From: Clostridiales bacterium | GTDB lineage: Bacteria > Bacillota > Clostridia > Oscillospirales > Acutalibacteraceae | Direction: 5' to 3' | DNA: 6,724 bases | NCBI GenBank assembly: GCA_019416395.1 | Contig: DXXH01000012.1 | Coordinates: 24,375-31,098, forward strand | Shown here: positions 1-5,063 of the stretch, piece by piece | Layout: every line of letters starts with the position of its first letter | Numbering within the stretch: the stretch's first letter is position 1 | Notes under the pieces: generated by a model | Told to the model about the DNA's origin: nothing | Databases searched by the model: none | Seen by the model: the letters and a program-made list of their open reading frames with translations, nothing else | Program-made: the position numbers and the translations under genes

Positions 1-500
1 GCTACGATCAAGGGGAAATCCTTGAGCACCAGACGCTTGACAGATTCACAACTCAGGTCTTCAAAAGCAATCACTTCCATGCTTTCAATGCACTGGGCTG
101 CCAACGCTCCTGCTCCCCCAATGGCGCAAAAATACACCGCGCCATTGCGCTGTATGGCCTGGATCACTTCAGGGCTGCGTTTTCCTTTGCCAATCATGGC
201 CTTTAACCCCAAATCCAAAAAGCGAGGTGTATAGGGATCCATGCGTCCGCTAGTCGTAGGCCCGCAGGATCCAATCGGCAACCCCTTAGGCGCTGGCGTT
301 GGGCCTGCGTAGTAGATCGCCGCTCCCTTTAAATCGTAGGGCGGCTGCTCCCCACGGTCTAACATCTCCGTAATGCGTTTATGCGCCGCATCCCGGGAAG
401 TATAGCAGACTCCAGAAAGCAGCACCCGCTGCCCCGCCCGAAGCGTGGATGCCACTTCCGGCAAATCTTTCGTGTTGACCCGCAGTGTTTCCGCCATCAT
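1..500 (-). CDS. Fumarate hydratase-type Fe-S hydro-lyase, beta subunit (partial, 3' end off the window)
   Basis: This is the beta (C-terminal) subunit of a two-part class I fumarase or tartrate dehydratase, an oxygen-sensitive 4Fe-4S enzyme that interconverts fumarate and malate (or a related hydroxyacid) in the cytoplasm. I read 166 codons; the family is usually about 185 residues, so only the last 20 or so are missing. Family signatures visible: SGVCYTSRDAAHKR (29-42), YAGPTPAPKG (64-73), IGSCGPTTSGRMD (76-88), IGKGKRS (103-109), the glycine loop AIGGAGAL (126-133) and the closing EDLSCESVKRLVLKDFP. The cluster-binding cysteines belong to the alpha subunit, which is not in this window. Two ATG codons stand in tandem (500 and 497). 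The first overlaps the TAA of the upstream VOC gene as TAATG; a GGGAG at 506-510, inside that gene, can serve either start. Translational coupling is likely. Substrate (fumarate versus tartrate) cannot be settled from the beta subunit alone. Confidence 0.9.
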   Translation of the reverse strand, partial: MMAETLRVNTKDLPEVASTLRAGQRVLLSGVCYTSRDAAHKRITEMLDRGEQPPYDLKGAAIYYAGPTPAPKGLPIGSCGPTTSGRMDPYTPRFLDLGLKAMIGKGKRSPEVIQAIQRNGAVYFCAIGGAGALAAQCIESMEVIAFEDLSCESVKRLVLKDFPLIV

Positions 501-889
501 TATTTCTCCCAGAAAAACTCGATGTACTCCCCAATGGGGCCATAGCAGAAGGCAATGCGAATGGGAATTCCCAGGGCGTCGGAATCGTTGGGTTCGATGG
601 TGACTTCATACCCAGCCTGGCGTACCCGTTCGATCAGCTCGTCCACCTTAGTGGTGGCAAAAGCTATATGGTCCAAAGCGCCGCCCCGGGGAGCAGGCGT
701 ATCATTGCTCAAAATCTCCATGCAGGAATTATCCCCGCAGGAAACCATCAGGCAAGGCCGTTCCGGGTCACCCCAGCTCCGTTTGATATCCATTCCCAGA
801 ATCTGGGTGTAAAATTCCACGGTCTTTTGGTACTGGTCCGGGGTAGGTTTCAATGCGATGTGATGTACCCCATCAATCCATTTGCTCAT
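500..889 (-). CDS. VOC-superfamily (glyoxalase/dioxygenase fold) protein
   Basis: A 129-residue single-domain member of the vicinal oxygen chelate superfamily (glyoxalase I, methylmalonyl-CoA epimerase, extradiol dioxygenases and related lyases). Two beta-alpha-beta-beta-beta modules are recognisable: residues 6-62 begin VHHIAL and end CMEIL, and residues 70-127 begin LDHIAFAT and end GEYIEFFW. All four expected metal positions are present: His10, Glu58, His74 and Glu124. It is therefore probably an active divalent-metal enzyme. Its substrate cannot be named; lactoylglutathione-lyase-like and epimerase-like roles are both possible. The start is set by a strong GGGAGGA site at 896-902, 6 nt upstream. 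The stop overlaps the fumarase beta start by one base, so the two are probably co-translated and may act in related dicarboxylate or acyl-CoA metabolism (inference). It lies downstream of the ftsZ terminator and probably has its own promoter, though I see no clear one. Confidence 0.88.
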   Translation of the reverse strand: MSKWIDGVHHIALKPTPDQYQKTVEFYTQILGMDIKRSWGDPERPCLMVSCGDNSCMEILSNDTPAPRGGALDHIAFATTKVDELIERVRQAGYEVTIEPNDSDALGIPIRIAFCYGPIGEYIEFFWEK

Positions 890-895
890 AGTAAG

Positions 896-902
896 TCCTC
901 CC
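896..902 (-). promoter_or_regulatory. Ribosome binding site of the VOC gene
   Basis: GGGAGGA on the minus strand, 6 nt before the ATG at 889. It closely matches the 16S anti-Shine-Dalgarno complement and fixes the start of the VOC gene. Confidence 0.8.
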
Positions 903-918
903 TAATGCTTTTATTCGT

Positions 919-954
919 AAAAAAAGGAAACCGCGGTTGGCGGCTCCCTTTTTT
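919..954 (-). terminator. Intrinsic terminator after ftsZ
   Basis: On the minus strand the arms at 954-940 and 934-920 pair over 15 bp around a 5-nt loop (CAACC), and the structure ends in a run of seven U (925-919). The base of the stem is six A-U pairs, the top GC-rich. Two pairs are G-U on the minus-strand RNA but would be A-C mismatches on the plus-strand RNA, so the hairpin works as a minus-strand terminator. It begins about 30 nt after the ftsZ stop, ending the division transcript and separating it from the VOC-fumarase unit. Confidence 0.88.
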
Positions 955-984
955 CATACAACATCTTGTGCCCAGACAGGCTTC

Positions 985-2139
985 TTATTTCCGGTTAAAA
1001 ATAGACATGATATCTGTAAAGGTGTCATCGTCGTCAATCACCGCAGGATCCACCCGGGGCTCTTGGGAACGGGTAGAGCGAGTGGGTGTGGAAGGTGTGG
1101 TAGCCACGGGCTCATTGCCCAAGAAATCGTCGTCCAGGTCCATATCCACATCCAGAGCGCCCTTGGGCTTCTCCCCGTCGCCGCCCTGGAATCCGGTGGC
1201 GATAACGGTGACGGACATTTCGTCCTCCATGTTCTCGTCAAAGGTAGCGCCCCAAATAATGTTGGCGTCCTCATGAGCACGCTCGGTAACGATCTGAGAC
1301 GCAGTATCGATCTCGTCCAGAGCAATGTCCGGAGAAGAAGTGATGTTGATGATAACGCCCCGGGCTCCGGCAATCTTGGTTTCCAGCAGGGGGCTGGAAA
1401 TAGCAGCCATGGCGGCCTGCTCAGCCTTATCCTTGCCGCTGGCATGGCCTACGCCCATGTGCGCGTAACCAGCATTCTGCATAACGGACTTCACGTCCTC
1501 AAAGTCCAGGTTGACAATTCCGGGCAGCTGGATCAAGTCGGAAATGCTCTGCACGCCCTGACGCAGCACATCATCTGCCACGATAAAGGCGTTGGCCAAT
1601 GTAATGCGCTCTTCGCTGACAAGCTTCAAACGCTCGTTGGGGATCACCACCAGGGAGTCCACCTGTTCCCGCAAAGCGGCAATGCCCTTTTCCGCCTGCT
1701 CCATACGCCGGCGGCCCTCAAAAGCAAAGGGCTTTGTAACAATACCTACGGTCAAGGCGCCTTGTTCCCGGGCAATCTGGGCCACCTTGGGAGCTGCGCC
1801 GGTACCAGTGCCGCCGCCCATACCGGCAGTGATAAACACCATATCGGCATCTTTCAAGGTATTGGCGATGATTTCACGGCTTTCTTCAGCGGCTTTTTCA
1901 CCGATTTCCGGCTTAGAGCCAGCGCCACGGCCCTGGGTAAGCTTTTCGCCGATCTGAATCTTTACAGAGGCCTGAGAGCGCTGCAAGGCCTGTTTATCCG
2001 TATTCATGCACACCAGTTCCACGCTGCGCACACCAGCGCTGGCGATCCGGTTCACAGCGTTTCCGCCGCCGCCGCCTACACCGACTACTTTGATTGTCTG
2101 AGGAGTTTCATTCAGCAGGTTATCAACTTCAAAAGGCAT
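985..2139 (-). CDS. ftsZ: Cell division protein FtsZ (tubulin-like GTPase)
   Basis: FtsZ polymerises at midcell into the Z-ring, the scaffold of the divisome. The 384-residue product is of normal length. The GTP-binding domain starts with VVGVGGGGGNAVNRI (18-32), followed by the tubulin signature GGGTGTG at 108-114. The T7 synergy loop NLDFEDVK (210-217) carries the two acidic residues that complete the GTPase site of the neighbouring subunit. The C-terminal domain ends near residue 318 (SVTVIATGF). A short acidic linker (about 320-370, GALDVDMDLDDDF and a Pro/Ser/Thr stretch) leads to the tail TFTDIMSIFNRK. That tail, which normally docks FtsA, ZipA or SepF, departs from the common DIPxFLR form. 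The start follows an AAGGAGGA site (2146-2153) at 6 nt. The gene is preceded by a 241-nt leader and followed by an intrinsic terminator, suggesting it can be transcribed apart from the upstream wall genes. Confidence 0.98.
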   Translation of the reverse strand: MPFEVDNLLNETPQTIKVVGVGGGGGNAVNRIASAGVRSVELVCMNTDKQALQRSQASVKIQIGEKLTQGRGAGSKPEIGEKAAEESREIIANTLKDADMVFITAGMGGGTGTGAAPKVAQIAREQGALTVGIVTKPFAFEGRRRMEQAEKGIAALREQVDSLVVIPNERLKLVSEERITLANAFIVADDVLRQGVQSISDLIQLPGIVNLDFEDVKSVMQNAGYAHMGVGHASGKDKAEQAAMAAISSPLLETKIAGARGVIINITSSPDIALDEIDTASQIVTERAHEDANIIWGATFDENMEDEMSVTVIATGFQGGDGEKPKGALDVDMDLDDDFLGNEPVATTPSTPTRSTRSQEPRVDPAVIDDDDTFTDIMSIFNRK

Positions 2140-2145
2140 GTTAGT

Positions 2146-2153
2146 TCCTCCTT
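2146..2153 (-). promoter_or_regulatory. Ribosome binding site of ftsZ
   Basis: AAGGAGGA on the minus strand, 6 nt before the ATG at 2139: a near-perfect Shine-Dalgarno sequence, as expected for the abundant FtsZ. Confidence 0.85.
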
Positions 2154-2233
2154 GGCTTTTTCAATCTCACAAGAATCTATACATTTGTGTAAAGCCCATG
2201 GCGTTACAGATATTTCAGAATGCTACATGGTAT

Positions 2234-2262
2234 AATCTATCACTTTTTCGGAAAAATTTCAA
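2234..2262 (-). promoter_or_regulatory. Possible sigma-A-type promoter for ftsZ
   Basis: On the minus strand a -35-like TTGAAA (2262-2257, five of six consensus bases) stands 17 nt from a -10-like TAGATT (2239-2234, four of six). Transcription would begin near 2227, giving a leader of about 88 nt before ftsZ. It is the best match I found in the gap between divIB and ftsZ, but the region is AT-rich, so a chance match is possible. The -35 lies in one arm of the inverted repeat at 2257-2276. Confidence 0.4.
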
Positions 2263-2276
2263 GGAATTTCTTGAAA
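2257..2276. repeat. Inverted repeat upstream of ftsZ (possible operator)
   Basis: TTTCAAG and CTTGAAA form a perfect 7-bp inverted repeat with a 6-bp centre. It overlaps the putative -35 element of the ftsZ promoter, the position of a typical repressor operator. No regulator can be named from the sequence. Confidence 0.45.
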
Positions 2277-2318
2277 AAAGCGGCTGTAATGCGGAAACTT
2301 TTCCACTTTCTCCCCTTC

Positions 2319-2335
2319 TGTGGAAAAAATCCACA
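2319..2335. repeat. Inverted repeat TGTGGA-N5-TCCACA in the ftsZ upstream region
   Basis: A perfect 6-bp inverted repeat around five A:T pairs. Each half resembles part of a DnaA box (consensus TTATCCACA): the minus-strand TTTTCCACA matches 8 of 9 and the opposite half 7 of 9. A further TTTTCCAC occurs at 2299-2306. It could be a protein-binding site or a small RNA hairpin. No U-run follows on the minus strand, so it is not a terminator for this gene set. Confidence 0.35.
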
Positions 2336-2358
2336 AGAGCAGGCAGGGCAACTGGTTC

Positions 2359-2389
2359 AAAACAGGCAGTTTCGGCAAGGTCAGCCTGT
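2359..2389 (-). terminator. Weak terminator or attenuator-like hairpin at the end of divIB
   Basis: On the minus strand ACAGGC, containing the end of the divIB reading frame, pairs with GCCTGT across a loop of about 12 nt; one further G-C pair lies beyond a mismatch. A run of only four U follows. The stem is short and the U-run poor, so partial termination between divIB and ftsZ is the most that can be suggested. Confidence 0.35.
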
Positions 2390-3700
2390 AAAGATGGTGT
2401 CCGGGATATCTCCGCCGCGGTCTCCTTCCTGGGAAGAATCCCTCTCCGATGAGCTGCCGTCCCCGCCGCCATCGCTGCTGTCCGTAGAGCTTCCGGTGTC
2501 TCCCGAGGTGTCATCGGACCCATTTTCGCCGCTGGTGTCTCCACCTTCGTCTGAGCTGGAAGCGTTGTCCCCACTCTCTCCACTGGAATTCTCATTGCTG
2601 CTTGTTTCAGAACTGGAGCTTGCGGAATTATTCGCGCTAAAGTAAGCTTTGCCGATGTCCGCCACCAAGGATAAATCCAAGGTGCCTATATCGTTGGGCT
2701 CCATCTGTTCCGTCACCAACCGGTAACCGGATTGGATTTTACTGTCCAAACCCACGGTACTTCCCAACTCAAACGTAACCCGACCTTGATAGCTCATGGT
2801 AATGTTGTAAAGATCCGTCAAATCCAGACTGGTAAACTCCCCCACAGCCCCTAAGTCCGCCAGGGTGCTGAGGATCGTTTGAAAGGCGTCTTGATGTTCC
2901 TGATCCTGAGCCTGGAATTGGCTTCCAATTTGCGGGTCTGTAAAGTCCAATCCCGTCACTTGCATAGCCGTGTCGTCCGGGCCGGTCTTTTCCTCTAAAA
3001 TCTTTCCTGATCCGCTCACCGCGAACCACTGGCTGCCACTGGCCACACAAGCCATTTCCTGAGCCGCTGTGATATGGATCTCCAACGTGCTGGGAAAATG
3101 GCGGATAATTTCCGCCTGTTCCACATAGGGCAGCTGCTCTTCCAAGTCCTTTTCCTGTTTTCCCGTGGAAAGCAGTACTAGGTTATCCCCTACTTCATAA
3201 CCGCACACATCGATAACCGCCGACGGTTCGTACACCACATCTCCGGTGACCTCAATGGTCTTGATTTTAAAGAGCAGGAATATACATAGGAACGCAGTCA
3301 CCGCCACCATACACAACAGGGTAAACACCGTCAAAAAACGGCGGGCGGCCTTGCTCATTGGCTTCCTGGGAGTTCGCTCCCGGCTCCGGCTGGGACGTCT
3401 TGGCCGTGAAGGCCCAGACCTTTGCGGGCTCCCTCTTTGGGAAGTCCCCCGCTGGGGACGTTCCCGCACAGAGGCTTCTCTTCTGGAAGATTCCCTTCTG
3501 GGGGGCTCCCTGGGCGGCTGGCCCCTCTGAGAACGGGAAGAAGAGGGCCTGACACGCTCCCGCCGGGAAGGTTCCGGACGTGGGGCAGGCCGTGAGCGCT
3601 GGGAAGCCCTGGGGCGCTGGGGCGGCTCTCCCGAATGGGAATTGATATCGATAAACTCATACCCCTCCCAGGGATCTTCCTGCCTGCGGTTCCGTTTCAC
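2381..3700 (-). CDS. divIB: DivIB/FtsQ-type cell division protein with a basic N-terminal and an acidic C-terminal tail
   Basis: A bitopic membrane protein of the divisome that, with FtsL and DivIC, links the Z-ring to septal wall synthesis. I start it at the GTG at 3700 (439 residues), which has AAAGGAGG 7 nt upstream. The ATG at 3706 is only 1 nt from that site, and the in-frame ATG (3721) and TTG (3727) lack good sites. Layout from the GTG: residues 1-120, cytoplasmic, rich in Arg/Pro/Ser with about 33 Arg; one membrane segment at about 122-144; a POTRA-like domain at about 146-216 (starts FKIKTIEVTG, ends STLEIHITAAQE); a beta domain to about 357; then an 80-residue tail of Ser, Gly, Asp and Glu. 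B. subtilis DivIB is only about 260 residues; the extra length lies in the two tails. The position after murA and before ftsZ supports the assignment. Sequence identity to known FtsQ is low apart from the POTRA region. Confidence 0.88.
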   Translation of the reverse strand: MKRNRRQEDPWEGYEFIDINSHSGEPPQRPRASQRSRPAPRPEPSRRERVRPSSSRSQRGQPPREPPRRESSRREASVRERPQRGTSQRGSPQRSGPSRPRRPSRSRERTPRKPMSKAARRFLTVFTLLCMVAVTAFLCIFLLFKIKTIEVTGDVVYEPSAVIDVCGYEVGDNLVLLSTGKQEKDLEEQLPYVEQAEIIRHFPSTLEIHITAAQEMACVASGSQWFAVSGSGKILEEKTGPDDTAMQVTGLDFTDPQIGSQFQAQDQEHQDAFQTILSTLADLGAVGEFTSLDLTDLYNITMSYQGRVTFELGSTVGLDSKIQSGYRLVTEQMEPNDIGTLDLSLVADIGKAYFSANNSASSSSETSSNENSSGESGDNASSSDEGGDTSGENGSDDTSGDTGSSTDSSDGGGDGSSSERDSSQEGDRGGDIPDTIFTG

Positions 3701-3707
3701 GGCCATG

Positions 3708-3715
3708 CCTCCTTT
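3708..3715 (-). promoter_or_regulatory. Ribosome binding site that decides the divIB start
   Basis: AAAGGAGG on the minus strand. It is 1 nt from the ATG at 3706 and 7 nt from the GTG at 3700. The usual spacing is 5 to 9 nt, so it points to the GTG as the start codon. Confidence 0.7.
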
Positions 3716-3734
3716 CCACATTCCCAAAACTCTT

Positions 3735-4994
3735 TTACAGGGAAGGTTCCTCCACTTCCCGGATTCTGGCTCCCAAATCCGCCAGATTGCCTGCTAAATC
3801 CTCATAGCCCCGGTGAATGTATTCCACACCGTCTACTTCCGTACGCCCTTGAGCGGCCAAGCCTGCCACTACCAAGGCAGCTCCCCCACGCAGGTCGTAG
3901 GACATCACCGGCGCCCCCTTCAGCTGCTCCACACCTTCCACAATCGCTACCTTGCCTTCCACTTTAATGTTGGCCCCCAGACGCTGAAGGCCTTCGGCGT
4001 GTTTGTAGCGGTTTTCAAAGATGTTCTCCACAAAGATGCTGGTACCCCGCCCCACTGCCGCCATACTCATCACCACCGGCTGGGCATCGGTGGGGAATCC
4101 TGGGTAGGGCATGGTGCGGATATGACGGACAGCGTTAAGTCTTCTGGGAGCCATAATATTCAGCGCCCTGCCAAGTTGCCGCACTTCACACCCAGCCTGT
4201 TCGAAAGGCGACAGCATGGGAAGAATATGGGTATTATCCACGTCCCGCAAGGTGATATTCCCCCCGGTTACGGCGGCGGCGGCCATGTACGTCACCGAAG
4301 CGATCCGGTCCGGCATCACCGTATGCTCACAGCCGTAAAGCTCTTCCACTCCATCAATAATGACACAGCTTTCTCCAGCGCCGTAAATCCGGCCACCACA
4401 CCGGTTCAGGTAAGCGGTCAGATCCATGATTTCCGGTTCCCTGGCAGCATTGGCAATCACCGTTGTCCCTTGGGAACACACCGCTGCCAGAATCACGTTC
4501 TCCGTCGCCCCCACACTGGGAAAAGACAGGGAAATGTAAGTTCCTCGAACTCCCTGGGGTGCGCAGCAGCGCAGATAACCTCCAGACTCCTCAATCTCCA
4601 CTCCCAGCTTCCGCAGGGCATCCAGATGAAGGTCAATGGGCCGGGGCCCCAGCTCACAGCCTCCTGGAAAACAGAGTTCCGCTTCCCCGCACCGGGAGAC
4701 AATCGCCCCGAGAAACACAATGGAAGAACGCATCTCCCGCATCAAGTCCGGCGGGATCTGGCAACAGGTCATGGAATTGTCCACCACCAGACTATCTCCC
4801 TGCCAATGGCAACGGCTACCCAGATGTTCCAAAATCTGCACCGCCGTATCCACATCGGAGAGATGGGGGCAATTATGTAGAACGGTCTGCCCCTTGCACA
4901 ATACCGTAGCCGCCAGCAGCGGCAGAGTACTGTTTTTCGCGCCTTGAATTTTGATCTCCCCGCTGAGTTCCGCGGGGCCGTCAATGACGATCAT
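3735..4994 (-). CDS. murA: UDP-N-acetylglucosamine 1-carboxyvinyltransferase
   Basis: MurA transfers the enolpyruvyl group of phosphoenolpyruvate to UDP-GlcNAc in the cytoplasm, the first committed step of peptidoglycan synthesis and the target of fosfomycin. The 419-residue length is typical. Numbered from the ATG at 4994: the Lys20-Asn21 pair in GAKNSTLPLLAA binds substrate; the catalytic loop FPGGCELGPRPIDLHL holds Cys113, so this is the fosfomycin-sensitive Cys form rather than the Asp form; and GFPTDAQP carries the conserved Asp303. The C-terminal part has the expected ENIFENRY and DLRGGAALVVAGLAAQG. The frame is open back to an ATG at 5027, but that codon has no ribosome site, while the ATG at 4994 has GAGGTG 6 nt upstream and aligns with family N-termini (MIVIDGPAELSGEIKIQGAKN starts there). 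It lies 69 nt after murG. A hairpin overlaps its ribosome binding site. Many Firmicutes carry two murA genes; this could be either. Confidence 0.97.
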   Translation of the reverse strand: MIVIDGPAELSGEIKIQGAKNSTLPLLAATVLCKGQTVLHNCPHLSDVDTAVQILEHLGSRCHWQGDSLVVDNSMTCCQIPPDLMREMRSSIVFLGAIVSRCGEAELCFPGGCELGPRPIDLHLDALRKLGVEIEESGGYLRCCAPQGVRGTYISLSFPSVGATENVILAAVCSQGTTVIANAAREPEIMDLTAYLNRCGGRIYGAGESCVIIDGVEELYGCEHTVMPDRIASVTYMAAAAVTGGNITLRDVDNTHILPMLSPFEQAGCEVRQLGRALNIMAPRRLNAVRHIRTMPYPGFPTDAQPVVMSMAAVGRGTSIFVENIFENRYKHAEGLQRLGANIKVEGKVAIVEGVEQLKGAPVMSYDLRGGAALVVAGLAAQGRTEVDGVEYIHRGYEDLAGNLADLGARIREVEEPSL

Positions 4995-5000
4995 ACAGAA

Positions 5001-5006
5001 CACCTC
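5001..5006 (-). promoter_or_regulatory. Ribosome binding site of murA
   Basis: GAGGTG on the minus strand, 6 nt before the ATG at 4994. It supports that start over the upstream ATG at 5027. Its first three bases lie inside the downstream arm of the inverted repeat at 5004-5055. Confidence 0.65.
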
Positions 5007-5055
5007 ACCCAATTCAGCATACGCCATACTATGAGGCGGGCACTGATTGGGTGAG
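5004..5055 (-). promoter_or_regulatory. Hairpin between murG and murA that overlaps the murA ribosome binding site
   Basis: CTCACCCAAT (5004-5013) and ATTGGGTGAG (5046-5055) form a perfect 10-bp inverted repeat. With one bulged base the pairing extends by a further CTG/CAG to about 13 bp, enclosing roughly 25 nt. In the minus-strand transcript the downstream arm ends at the GAG of the murA GAGGTG site. No U-run follows, so this looks like a translational control or mRNA stability element rather than a terminator. It begins 8 nt after the murG stop codon. Confidence 0.55.
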
Positions 5056-5063
5056 AGATTCCG

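Noticed and set aside
22..234. Open plus-strand frame of 70 codons
   Set aside because: It is opposite the fumarase beta gene, whose conserved motifs fix the coding strand.
485..1276. Open plus-strand frame of 263 codons across the VOC gene, the terminator and the end of ftsZ
   Set aside because: It crosses two real minus-strand genes and a terminator, and shows no domain or ribosome site.
937..2235. Open plus-strand frame of 432 codons opposite ftsZ
   Set aside because: It lies antisense to an unmistakable ftsZ, its translation resembles no family I know, and long antisense frames arise from codon bias in GC-rich genes.
3355..3690. Repetitive-looking DNA in the 5' part of divIB, considered as a tandem repeat or inserted element
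   Set aside because: It encodes in frame the Arg/Pro/Ser-rich tail; the repeats are degenerate and follow codon usage rather than a clean unit.
3813..4880. Open plus-strand frame of 355 codons opposite murA
   Set aside because: It is fully antisense to murA, with a His/Pro/Arg-rich composition typical of mirrored coding sequence and no recognisable domain.
4995..5027. N-terminal extension of murA to the ATG at 5027
   Set aside because: There is no ribosome site for it, the added residues do not match family N-termini, and the codon lies in the loop of the hairpin before murA.
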